From Isoetes taiwanensis (Eukaryota; Streptophyta; Lycopodiopsida; Isoetales; Isoetaceae): 64,000 bases of DNA. Below, one piece after another: positions 45,890-56,886 of the stretch. Positions within the stretch are counted from its first letter, which is position 1, and every line of letters starts with the position of its first letter. Made by a program: the position numbers and the translations under genes. The notes beneath the pieces are model-generated. The model saw only the letters and a program-made list of their open reading frames with translations, was not told the DNA's origin and searched no databases. The stretch is from NCBI GenBank assembly GCA_021234155.1, contig JAJEKV010000027.1:3594623-3658622 (forward strand), in the 5' to 3' direction.

Positions 45890-46190
45890 ATTATGCTCTT
45901 CCCATTGATGGTGCTCCCATCAAATTCTTTTCCTTTGAGAAAGGGTTCAGGCAAGGTTGCTTCTTAGCCCCATATCTTTTCTTATGCATTGTTGAAATCC
46001 TCCTCATGAGATTAGTTGCAGTCTTGAAAAGTCTAAATAAAATTAAAGGTCTCCTAATGCCTAATCATCCTTCAATATGTAGATGATATCTTTATCATTA
46101 TGGAGGTTAAACAAGAGTACATTTCAATTTTATCCAAGCCATACAAGACTCTTGATCTGCCCATGGTATGTAAAAGTCTCAGTTCATATG
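45890..46190 (+). pseudogene. LINE RT fragment A
   Basis: Encodes GFRQGCFLAPYLFLCIVEIL and, after one frame change, QYVDDIFIIMEV, the RT palm with an intact YVDD. It lies directly beside the end of the antisense copia. Domains before and after are missing. Confidence 0.65.
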
Positions 46191-46750
46191 CCACCATCGA
46201 GACAGCCTATCAATAATAGCATGGGAGTGTGCCGAAGATGTGCACTCTCTTTCACACTGTTTGAACTATAGATTGATCACAGCTTAAGGACTGGCTTTCT
46301 CAGCATATGGAGGTGGTGGGACTCCAGCTTACCCATCACATCATTAGCCAGCTGATATATGTAGATGATGTGGATCTTTTAGCTTATAGCCATGTCAGAA
46401 TGCAGCAACATCTAGAAGCCTTCAAATATTTTCTATTCGAATACTCGATGCGCCTGAACTTGGTTACGACCAAGGTTCTCCTGATATTTTGTTTTTCTAG
46501 GTATCATGGAGCACCACTTCACCTATCAGGGTCAAAACATGGAGGTGGTGCAAGCATGCAAATGCATTGGATATATGTTTTCTTGGGACCATTACTCTCA
46601 AATCTTAGATCTTAAACTGTTGGATTTTTTTAGTTTGACATTGAAGCAACCCAAAAAAGTTCTAAAGCATGTACATAATGGTAGGACTCATGCAAATATA
46701 ATGGATTTAATGAGTAGCATATCACAACCAAAACAAGGTCAACTTTACTG
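46190..46750 (+). pseudogene. LINE RT fragment B, second family
   Basis: Starts INNSMGVCRRCALSFTLFEL, a damaged form of the VRQGCPLSP block, then LIYVDDVDLLAYSHVRMQQH and NLVTTKV, followed by a thumb-type block (FTYQGQNMEVVQACKCIGYM). Block order repeats the RT palm already present in fragment A, so it is a separate element. Confidence 0.65.
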
Positions 46751-48146
46751 AAAACACATCATGCTTTAGCTGCACTACAAAAATTGATAATGCAACAGCA
46801 AAATCGGGAATAATTATGCAAGTAAAATAATAAAATTGCCCAACTGATGCTAGCAAGCCATTAAAAAAAGGACCTAAAACATCTAATTGTATACCTTATA
46901 TTTGCTCGTTCCCAAGATTGCTAAAAGAAACCTGTTGCAATGGAACCTCTGGTAAAGGAGCTCAACCTCTGGTAAAGGAGTTCAACTTCTTTTCCACAAT
47001 CTGCCCATGGCCGTTGCCATGCATTGTTTGATTTGGATGCCTGAGAGGAAATGAAAACCCATTTAAAGCCACATAATAGCCCCAGAGGAAAATGAGAAGG
47101 ACAATGATGCAAGCATCCTTAAAAATCTAGCTACACAAGATATATTTATCTTGTAATCTAAAATATTCAAAGACGCAAATCCAACTATAAGAAATGAATA
47201 GAGTGATGGCATAAATTGTATTTCCAATGCCTTCAGAAGACGCAAAAGAAATTGTGCCAACCATATACTAACTTAGCCATGCAAGACGAAGAAAGATTTG
47301 CACCTTTCACATATTTGTAGCATCGCATCGTACAAAACTAAAACAAGCAAAATTGAAAGATTCAATGGATCAAGATAACAGTAACAAAATGTATGGGCCA
47401 AAATGCTCACAAACTATTGTCTGATTTTTGCCTTAGCATTATGTATGTGATCTAATTTGTAACTGATCGATGTCGTTAATGGAGAGCAAGAGACCTATGG
47501 GATCCAATTCAAGAAAAGCATATTACTATACATGATTTAAAGCGCACCCCTCCCCCAGGTAAGAATCTGTGGTAATTTAATTCGTAATCGGTCTTTATCA
47601 TCCATAGAGAGCAAGAGACCTATATCCAATTCAAGAATAGCATATGAAGCACATTACTATAGATGATTCAAAGACCCTTGTCCCAAAGGTTTTTCGACGA
47701 AAAAAACTTGATAGGAATAAGTTCACTGATAAATTCGTATATATCAATGTGTTAAAGTGGATATAGTTGGGCTCATCGGTCAAGATCTGCCACAATATAA
47801 AATAGAAGAGAATAGATTTTTAAATGATTACAAGAACCAAAATGGGACCCTTACAATGTGCTAGTACAGTAGCACTAGGAATAAAGACCCCCTGTCTCGA
47901 AAAGTTTTCAAGGAAAATACCTTTGCAGTGGTGATACTAGATAATCAACAATCAATAAGACTGTATAAAGATGATCATGGTGATTGCTGATAGCTCGACA
48001 ATTGAAGACACGCATCCCACCTGATTGCACCTAGCTGACGTATTTATTGCAGACATGTCGAAGTTGGACCCGACGCTTCAATGAAATCAAAACTTTCAAA
48101 ATCTTCTATTCCAAAAACAAGAAGTTTTCTAGCATAGAGTTAAAGT
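46751..48146. other. Intergenic with about 120-bp duplication
   Basis: A direct repeat with AGAGAGCAAGAGACCTAT, CCAATTCAAGAA and CATATTACTAT-type blocks occurs at about 47,460-47,560 and 47,580-47,690. The rest may be intron or 3' flank of the decayed helicase. No supported gene. Confidence 0.4.
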
Positions 48147-48719
48147 TTATGGAATTCTATGTTTATCTATAACATGGAATTCACGCTCACCATAAAGACG
48201 AAAGCAAATGCCAGATCCAGTTCGATATGCATGTTGTGTTGTTGACCCACTTCTAGTTAAGAATACCTTCAAACTGCTCATCCCAAACAAGGGATCAAAC
48301 TTGTGCCACTTCACCCACCCTGAGTCGACCACAAGCTTGTCCAAATTATTGATATATAAGTTCCAAAGATACATACTAAAATCCATTAAAAATTGCTCAA
48401 ATAATTTGCATGCTTGCCAAATTCTTGCTATTGTCAATGATGTTTCTGCAATGTTCTTGCTAAAAATTATCTTCCTCATTATAGGCATACTCTTCAAATA
48501 CCCTTTGTTGAAGTTCAAGACTTAACCTTCCATGCATTGGCATGAGCAGAGCAGACACATGTAGCATCTGACTGCAAGCCCCCCAACATCCGCTTGTGAT
48601 GCCAGGAAAGCCAAAAATTTTCCATCTTCATATTCTTCAAGGCTATAAACAAAAGCAATTATCCTACAAGGCAACATGCACATGATCTCACCTCTAATGG
48701 CAATTGCGGCTGCTCCCAC
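48147..48719 (-). pseudogene. DEAH-box RNA helicase fragment
   Basis: The lower part encodes KIIFSKNIAETSLTI (motif V), LVVDSGWVKWHKFDP and GICFRLYGEREF, the C-terminal RecA domain of DEAH helicases. Motif VI, normally QRAGRAGR, is reduced to QHAYRTGSG. About 33 extra residues between motif V and VVDSG look like a retained intron. Upstream, GKFLAFLASQADV and a shifted LLMPMHGRLSLE-type stretch continue the same domain. The DEAH11/12 type is my best guess. Frame breaks and lost motif VI make it non-functional. Confidence 0.7.
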
Positions 48720-49573
48720 CTACATGTTTCATTCTCTAGCCTGTGCAGCATTGTACGATCTGTTGCGATAGTTGCAAGCTTTTCTCTAGACAAGAAAAGC
48801 AAGCAAGTAAGCTTGTGGTCCTTGTGCCAAAGTGGATTTTATATGTGCACGATAATGACCATTTTTAACTTGGGCCAAGGTATGTGCACCCCATATCTTT
48901 AAAAAACTACCGTCTAGATAGTGTACTAAAAGATTAGGATCAGAAGTTGCAAACATCAGACACTCTTTTTGTCGCACAAACCAACAGACACATCATGCGC
49001 TACAATGCTCTTTCCCAACATGTTCAAACCTTGAGGAGATTCGGCCATGGCATGCACTAAAAGAAAGTACCTATCATCGTTCATGTCATGCACCTTTCTT
49101 ACATAATGGATATGGTGCTACATGGCAGAATGATAAAGAGGCCGAAAACTTGTCTCTTGTAAAAAGAATAGCATATGGCGCTGTGGTTTTCACTCTGTTC
49201 TTCAAACAAGCTTTAAGATGCTTGGAACCGAGTGTCTCCCATGTTGACCACCTTCTGACAGTCGAGCATGTGGCATTACAAGCCAACACATTGAAGAGGA
49301 AGGAATCATGTCTCTTGCAGAAGAATGGGATACATGGCTATAGATTTAACTCCATGTGCTCGAGTCAAAAATAGTGTTTGGATGTATTCCAAGTATTCCC
49401 AAATGGCACACTAGACCCCATGCTTCCACCCATATGCCAGCTCCACTAAAACTTGGAATAAATGTACATGATGTAACTAGTTATAAAGCTCTGCATTGAG
49501 GCAATTGTTTTGCATGATAGTCAACTATTGTTATACTTCAGTATATGGTGGTATTAAATCTACTCTTAGTCAT
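48720..49573. other. Possible upstream relics of the helicase copy
   Basis: Several minus-strand frames (for example RYFLLVHAMAESPQGLNMLG near 49,020-49,080) look protein-like and may be other exons of the same decayed gene. I cannot match them to a domain. Confidence 0.3.
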
Positions 49574-51176
49574 TGTGATGTTCCCCTAAAATATATTATA
49601 TAAATACATGTATTTTAGGCCATGTCGCCATACAAGCCTACCTTAGTAGTCTTGTATACATTAGTGTGGGAAGGGAGTATGGCTAAGTCATTATATATGT
49701 AACTTAGCCAACCTTATGTATAGAACCATTTCCACGTGGCTCCATCCTATTTGTGACTCGCCACATGGACGCACCCCATTCGAACCACATGACATACTAA
49801 AGGGCCAAACCCTAAACCTTTTTCTGGCTCTAGCAATCTTTGACCCCTGTTCACGTTTGTGACTCCGTTTCGAGGATCGTCTATTGCAAACATTATAGTG
49901 CAGCAGCCCCAGGAGCATGTGCACATTAGGAAAAGTAGGAGCTACCCCAAAACACCTACAGAGCGATGGACACCAGGAGTGTGCGGAAGTTCCTCCGAAA
50001 CAGGTATTTTGAGTGGATTCCTTTGTAGATCATCTGGAAGTTAGTATTCCAGATGAGTTAGCATTCCGTATCTCTAGTAGAGCCATTCTAGAACCCTCAA
50101 ATCAGCTCATGAAACCTAATCAATGAACCCTAACTATAAGATAGATGCATGTGATTGATTTAGGATTAGATGTAATCTCATTATGTATCATGTTACGTAG
50201 ATATATGATAATGGTTGATTTCATGTTTGCACTTCTTGGATTTGGGGGGGAAGAGAACTAGTTGATTATTTAGATGATGCTCCTAGTTTGGACCCTTTAG
50301 TTCTTATTGTATGCGACTTGTATATAGAGCCCACCAGGCTATGGAGGCTATTAGTGACTGAGCACCACACAACGGGGTTAGTGGCAAAGTGGGAGGAAGT
50401 CCCTGTTGAGCGTGGGTACTGGGGATTCATAGCAGGCTAGCCTTATAGTCGGTAACCTCGTGTGGCCTAGGTATGAGTCTGACACTTTCTAGGTCAATGG
50501 TGTCGCCCTGACACTCAAGAGTTGCAAGTGTCATCTTGGCTCTTGTTTTGGGAGTTCAGTCGGGTCACGACGTGTGTCGCCACAATCCTCTAGCCGCCCG
50601 TGGAGCCACTACACTCCGAGAAGGGGAGATGCAACTTTTCTTACCTCATCGGATTGGGAAGATGCCACCCGCAGTAGTCTCATTGGATGATACCATGAGA
50701 CTGCATCTCTGATAGGTTATAGTCACGCCAGAGCATGATTTATCCAATCTGCAAAGTATGCACAGAAGGGACGGATAAAGTGGTCAACCCTAGCCATTGT
50801 CTCTTGCCAGCCCAAGTCATTGTTATAACTCGGTCTGTTCTATCTTGAGGCCATAGCCGTCAGTCGACTTCCCCGTGAGTCTGAGCCTGGATAGGAGCTC
50901 TGTTGATGTATTGTTATATTGATGTATCTGGTGTGATGGATGGATTGTCCTACCCTTCGTGGTACGTTGTTATTATTGTTGTTATTGCCAGTGCTGATGT
51001 AGTTGTATTTTCTTTCGCTATTATAAAAGCCTATAGGGGATGGGCAGGCAAGACACCTCTGTGTCTTCTGTTTGTTGTCCGATCATACTGGATGCTGGTT
51101 AGATGGAGGGCCCATGCGGCATATATTGTTGCATAGGGGATTTCCTAGGGGCGTATATCACGTAGGGAGCATTGCA
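49574..51176 (+). mobile_element. Ty3/gypsy 5' LTR, 1,603 bp
   Basis: Starts TGTGATGTTCC and ends GGGAGCATTGCA, degenerate forms of TGTGACG...CGTCACA. The primer binding site follows directly. Internal blocks GATGCTCCTAG, GCCGTCAGTCGAC, GAGTCTGAGCC and ACCCTTCGTGGTACG match the LTR at 19.9 kb, and the lengths differ by one base. With a PBS on its right this is a 5' LTR of a plus-strand element. Confidence 0.8.
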
Positions 51177-51177
51177 A

Positions 51178-51189
51178 TGGTATCAAAGC
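51178..51189 (+). other. Primer binding site (initiator Met tRNA)
   Basis: TGGTATCAAAGC matches the common plant PBS TGGTATCAGAGC with one change (A for G at position 9). It begins one base after the LTR end. Confidence 0.8.
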
Positions 51190-52430
51190 AATGATTGGTT
51201 GACCAAGATCAAGCATTGGCCATGATCCTAGATAGGTAGCTAACTGGTCTAGTTAAGGAGTGGAATAAGAACTCCAGTCTTGAACCACAGAAAGTGGGAG
51301 AAAATTTTTCCCCATTAGCAGGGTCAGAAATAATACAGTCAAAAGAAACCTTCTAGTAATTTGAGCTCAAGTTGTTCACGAACTACATTTACAAGTGAAA
51401 ATTGAATGAGAAATTGCTCAAGAGGAAGCTTGAAAGAAAATGGCGTAAAATGGCCAATAATTGGCCCAAAAGGAATTGAGAAATTTCAAGAAATAGTTAA
51501 GTGATTAGAGAAAATACTTTAACTAATAAACCATAGTTATAACACATTGACTCTTAAGAAAAGTGGCCACTAAAAATCTATGGGAGCACCCTATTCTTTA
51601 GAAGTTTCCAAAATTGTAGAACCTCACCTCTTTCCTTATCATGGAAATTCTAATCAAATCTCTAGTTGTCATGGAGCGCACTGAACAAATAGTCCACGAG
51701 TCGAATCAAAGGTGCCGTGAATAGACAGAGTCAACCATTAATGGAGGCAAGAGCTCTCGAAGAGGTCATCATCAAAGAAGCCAAGTTGTTGGGAGGACCA
51801 AACAAGTAGCCAGGAAGGTTAGAAGCCCCAGCTTGCGCCCGAGCATTGAAGCATTCGCGGCGGGTGGTGGACAACGTATCCCTGAGGCTTTGTGGCCAAG
51901 ACCAGGTATAGAACCTAGTAGCTTGGTCTTGCCCGACGAGTCTTACCACACAATGGAGGAGCATGCGCCCAGCATCTCAGGAGGATCTTCGCAGCAGTCA
52001 AGGGGAGACGGTAATCTTGGATTCCCCTTCCACAGGAGGACACGAAGAGCAATCACAACAATAGGAGGAGCGAGAAGCAGCGCGCACGACATTGAAGAAG
52101 AGGAAGCTCAAGGACAAGGGGAAGGTGACAGAATGGGAGGAGGAAAAGCAAGCAAGGGAGAAGCGCACGAAGAGGTGCGAGGATCGACAAATAGAAAACG
52201 TAGTAATCTAGGAACCATAGCCAGATGGACCAGAGGAGGATGAGCCGAAGGAAGCGAAAGAGTGGCACAAGAAGTGCGAGCTGAAGGAGCAATTGAACGA
52301 ACCGGCAGTACCAGAAGGCTGCCATTCCCAGTATGACTGAAGCTCAGGAATCAACAAAAATCAATTCAACAGGTAAAAGCCCCTTAAAATTGCAGAGGGA
52401 CATAGATTATGAGAAGAAGTAGACAACCTA
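51190..52430 (+). pseudogene. Decayed gypsy leader and gag-like region
   Basis: After about 500 bp of leader, a Lys/Glu-rich coding relic begins near 51,740 (frame start MEARALEEVIIKEAKLLGGP) and continues as acidic and basic stretches (EEEEAQGQGEGDRMGGGKA in one frame). Position after LTR and PBS, and composition, suggest gag. No intact frame or knuckle is visible. Confidence 0.5.
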
Positions 52431-52850
52431 CTGCAAATATCTCAAGTGGATAGCATACAATTTTTGGGATGGTCAATGGAATATTTCAAGATTTGAAAAA
52501 GGCAGACGCCCTAAGAACATCAAGAAGCCGACTCCCCAACCTGAGGAGCCAAGAAAACCTAAGTGCCATGACCCAAATTCAACTCAGTGGGAATTTTTGG
52601 GAGATCCAGCACTTCCAAGAGTGCACTAACGTTTTGATCCGAAGAGCATCGTTGGAGCGCCTATTTTGGAAAGTCGCGCAAGATTTCAAGACAGACTATC
52701 GAGTCATGCCAATGATGGTGCAGTGTTGCCAAGAAGCAGTTGAAGCAGAGCTAACTCAGCTATTCGAGGAGGCCAATCTGTGCACAATTCATGCCAAGAG
52801 GGTGAGTTATGCTCAAGAACATGAATTTGGCATGAAGAACAAAGAAGGAT
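52430..52850 (+). pseudogene. Histone H3 / CENH3-like decayed sequence
   Basis: The frame 52,469-52,852 (127 codons) contains, from residue 45, EIQHFQECTNVLIRRASLER, AQDFKTDYRV, QEAVEAELTQLFEEANLC and IHAKRV, which align in order with the H3 alphaN helix, alpha1, loop 1 and alpha2. The frame shifts before alphaN (a neighbouring frame encodes a Pro/Lys-rich tail, KKPTPQPEEPRKPK) and again after KRV, where another frame gives MLKNMNLA then a stop where H3 has MPKDIQLARR. The tail is not canonical H3, and EIQHFQ recalls CENH3. It lies between a gypsy gag-like region and an antisense LINE. Not functional as it stands. Confidence 0.75.
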
Positions 52851-52869
52851 AAGACCATAGGTGATTTTT

Positions 52870-54721
52870 AGCTAATTTTGCACAAGTTATGTATGGAAGA
52901 CCATTGTTAAATATAAAAATAAATTTTACTATTTTAATAATCAGATGACTAAGAATTGATCCACTTGGGTTACTCCATGCCCAACGGGTTTCCGATAGTC
53001 TCGAAAAGTTCAATTGGGATTCTTTGGCCAAATGCATCCCAAGGATGGCTATTGCTACATTATCCGGAATGGATCTGCCTTTCAGATAAGCTCTTTGGGT
53101 ATTAGTGATAGTTTGATCCACAATAGGTTTTAGACGGTCATCAATGGAAGCAGAAATGATCTTATAGATAGCATTGGTGAGAGAGATAGGTGTATGGTCT
53201 GAGAAGGAAATAGGCTCATCCATTTTGGGGAAGAGAGTGATAAGACCGGTGTTGATTCTATTTTGAGTAGCAAAAACTCATTACAAACTTTTGTGACATC
53301 ATGAGCAATGATGTTCCAAGATTTTTGAAGAATTCTACTGGAAGACCATCTAGACCAGGAGTCTTACCATTTTCCATACCCTTGGTGTTGGATTATAGCT
53401 CCTCATTGCTAAAAGGAACAATCATTGATTCATTTTTCTGGTTTTGGACCACCTCCTGTAGCTTGATGAAATTGTCTATGTCTGCCTCTGCAGCATGCTG
53501 GTTGATACCCATAATGTTTTTGAAGTGGTTTGTAGCTAATTCTCTTTAACTCAAGGTCATCAGAAATATTGGAACCATCTACTTGCACACTGTAGATCTG
53601 ACTCCTCTTAGTCTTAGACTTGACCTTGATGAAGAAATATTTGGAGTTACTTCTCTCATCCTCCTTGAGTTCTCTGATCTTGGTCTTGAGCTGCCAGTCT
53701 TTTGCAATGCTGATCTCCTCACTTTCAATTTGGATATTAATGTTGTCTTGCTGGCCCAGGGGGGTGTGTGGAGCTGGTGCCTCAAGGCTTCTAAATTCTG
53801 AATTTTTTGCCAGTGAATTTGCTTGCCCCAACTTTTAAGCCAATTTTTAACGACCTTTGCAACCTCACCCACCAATCCATCCGGCCAAACTGAGCAGTTG
53901 GTTTGGGGATGCTATTATAAACCTGCTCAGTATGATCAAGAAGAGAGGTGTTAAGCTTGAAAAAGGAGTTTCTTTTGGATCTTCCATTGCTACTTCTAAT
54001 TTCAAGCAGTTGAGGAAAGTGATCAGAGAGAGTAAAGACATTTAAGTTAGAGACTCTACCAAAACAATTCCACAGATTCTCACGGATGTAAAACTTGTCA
54101 TGAAGACAGCGAATTGGGCCCTCAATTCTTTGGTTGAACCAGCTAAACGTGTTAGGCCGAGTTCTAGCTAACTTAAGATTATGCATGCTAATCAAGTGGG
54201 TCCAGGAGTTAAGCTCTTAGTCAGGAGGGGCCTAAAGTTAGTACTTCTCATAAAGTCATGAGTAACTATATTAAAGTCCCCAGCGAGCAAACACTCATCA
54301 TAATAAATGTTACTTAAACTATTTCTTACAGTATTCCCAAAGGGAGTCCTATCAGCTGGTTGATTATGAGCATAATTGTTAACTAAAGCAAACCTGATAT
54401 TCCCTAGATCTCCATGAAGAATTTGCCACCTTCTATTGCTTTCGTGCATCATCTGGATATTAGAAAAATTAAGACTGTCTTTCCAAGCAATAGAAATGCC
54501 TGCAAAAGAATTATTAGCTTTAATGGTCCACAGTCCGAAGTTAGAAGGAAGAGAGTTACAAATGAGCCTCTCGAAATCATCATCATGCAACTTATGCTCC
54601 TGAAAAAAAAAAAAACTACATCAAAGTTAATGGATGAGAGGCAAACTTTAAGCCTATCTCGCTTGACGTTGGAGTTGATCCCTTGGAGGTTCCAAGAGAG
54701 GCACCTTAAGTTAACATCCAT
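52870..54721 (-). pseudogene. L1-type LINE, endonuclease plus RT start
   Basis: Minus-strand order: LRCLSWNLQGINSNVKRDRL (start of APE-type endonuclease) at 54,640-54,715, then LVNNYAHNQPADRT and CLLAGDFNIVTHD near 54,250-54,400, NTFSWFN and TLSDHFPQLL near 54,040-54,150, a linker, and RT fingers at 52,990-53,220 (ISLTNAIYKIISASIDDRL, QRAYLKGRSIPDNVAIAIL). The palm with YADD is missing because the copy stops near 52,900. Frameshifts throughout. Confidence 0.85.
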
Positions 54722-54770
54722 AAAACTATGTTTTTTTATGAGCTCTTGAACTCCTACGGGTTAGTTCAAA

Positions 54771-55615
54771 TGTGACGTTCCAGCACAGTATATGGTCCAA
54801 GGACGTATACTATACTGCATCGTCACGCGTACACGCCATCCCGATTGACGTGTACGCCGACGTTTAGCTAAGCAAGTAGCACCCTATGGGGCAACTTGCA
54901 AGGGTGTGCACATTTATTCATGTGTACACTTTAGCCCACTTAATTAATATAGGCAAGTGGGCCACACCCATTTATCCCACATGCTTAAGGGTTGATAGAA
55001 ACCCTAGCCCTAACTTATAGTCTATATAAGGCATATGAAACCCTAACTTTCCATTTTCGTCCACAGCCTTCTAGAGCTCTGTTTTGCTTGCTCCAAGAGC
55101 CAATCTCGCCTCCCGAAGTCGGTCTGAGCAGCCTAGCTCATCAGCTTCCCTTTCTAGTTTCATCTTCGAGCAGTTCTGCAGCATGGATGCATTCAGAGCA
55201 GGAGGAGCAAGCCAGGGATCAGGTATTTTGCCAATTCAATAGTCTAATCTGTCTCCTAGACATAGAGTAAGTAGGTTTAGCCTATTGAATTGCCCATAGC
55301 AGCCATCTAGACCTCTAGATACCAAGCCATAACTAAAGAACCTAACTCTGTGATTTAGATTAAATCTTATTCTTTAGTGCTTCTATGATATGTATGTGAT
55401 GATGATCTCTGTGGAATCATTGTATTGGGAAGGGGCGTAGAGGCCTTAAAAGCCTAGTAGTTGATGCTCCTAGCTAGCCCTCTTTAATGCACTAGTAAAT
55501 TCGGCCTGTGTACAAGAACCACACCTGGTTGTGGGTGGAGGGGCCAGACTGGCTTACAAGGAGGTTCATGTTTTGACTAATGATCACGTCCCTCTGGTAG
55601 TAAAAAGTCGTATTT
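54771..55615 (+). mobile_element. Truncated Ty3/gypsy LTR
   Basis: Starts TGTGACGTTCCAGC and follows the family through GGTCCAAGGACGTATACTATAC, GATGCTCCTAG and GCCTGTGTACAAGAACC. It loses similarity near 55,615, about half of the 1.6-kb length. No polypurine tract lies before it, so it is a fragment or a solo LTR cut by later events. Confidence 0.7.
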
Positions 55616-55877
55616 AATTAAAGTGGGTCTCATTCCATTCCCACTTTTTTCCGAAACCCTATTATTTTACACAAAAAGGAGAGCTCCGGCTCGAAAACTG
55701 TCCTTAATTCAAATATTTGTCTCCTAGTGTGGGTCCGAGCCTACTCCCAGTTTTCTCGGATAGCGAGTCGAGAACAAGAACAATAGAACTCAAACAAAGG
55801 AAATTCATTACAGATTGAAACCAAAGTTCTAGTTGAAAAAGAATTTTTATTAATAAATTGAATAGGTACAATGTATT

Positions 55878-56386
55878 TTACATCGGACGCAGAGACCATG
55901 GCGGTCTTGCTGTCACTACAGTTACATCGTCGTGGTACGTGGTCCACCTTAGAGGATTAACTTGCGGGGCTTCTTCATGCCGTCTGTAAGCCTTGGGAGC
56001 AATCTGAAGAGTGTGGAATGCCTCACGAGGAGGTGCCTCTGGAGCCACCGGCTGACCTGTGCACCCGACTTCTCCACCCTCCTCCCGCAGCTTTTCGTCG
56101 AATATGCTCCTTCCCCAACCTCCGTGGATGTTATGCAATACTTGCAAGATGCTTTGAGCTTTCTGGACTGTCTCAAATTTCTTCCCGTCTTCTTCATCCC
56201 GAGCGTGTGCATAGCATCTGCACTCACGAGCAACCTTATCCCAAAGGCCGGGTAAGAGTGTAGCGTGAGCGGGATCTGTGCCAGAACGGTATCTCTGCCG
56301 CCTTGAGCGGGATCTGTGCCGTCTGGAGCGGTCTCTCTGAGGCCTGAACGGGATCTGTGCTGGTGGGGGATCTGTGCCAGAACCAC
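55878..56386 (-). CDS. Unassigned open 3' exon with RS-rich start
   Basis: An uninterrupted frame of 168 codons plus two leading bases, from acceptor CTTGCTCCAG to stop TAA at 55,878. It opens with an Arg/Ser-rich part (RDRSRRHRSRSRRQRYRSG) built on a 40-45 bp DNA repeat (GAGCGGGATCTGTGCC), then EECRCYAHARDEE-type and VQKAQSILQVLHNIHGGWG sequence, and ends ARPPWSLRPM. The RS part recalls splicing-factor domains, but the rest matches nothing I know. A palindrome lies about 105 bp after the stop. No 5' exon identified. Confidence 0.4.
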
Positions 56387-56439
56387 CTGGAGCAAGGAGA
56401 GTCTATGATTAACAATTACGGTGCCATTAGTCAAAACGA

Positions 56440-56815
56440 AGAAAAGAATGGTGAATTCAAAATACATTCATTCCATATAACTGCATCCAATCACGTGCCA
56501 AGTAGTACCTTTCTCGACTCGCGAGTCGAGAAAGGTCCGGAAAACTCAAAGTACAACCATTTTCATTAGAATATGGCTGCATCCAATCTCACACGGAAGC
56601 ATATGGTCTCGTCAATGACACAAGCAATGCCTTTCTCGGCTCGCGAGTCGAGAAAGGCCCAGGAAACCCAATGTACAACCATTATAGTCACACAAACAAA
56701 CATACACATAGTCACACAAACAAACATACACATAGTTTCATCAATAGGACAAGCATGCCTTTCTCGACTCGCGAGTCGAGAAAGGCAGCGAAAACTCAAT
56801 GTACAAGTATATTCA
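56440..56815. repeat. Three about 125-bp tandem units with palindromes
   Basis: Units share CTGCATCCAATC, the 30-32 bp palindrome and AAAACTCAAAGTACAACCAT-like flanks. Palindrome centres are 122 and 128 bp apart. The third unit has an internal duplicate of AGTCACACAAACAAACATAC. Confidence 0.85.
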
Positions 56816-56886
56816 TTATAAAATATAGTACATTTCTTCACGTTTCTTTACAAAATTTACACAACTCGACTATCTGAAAGCAAAGG

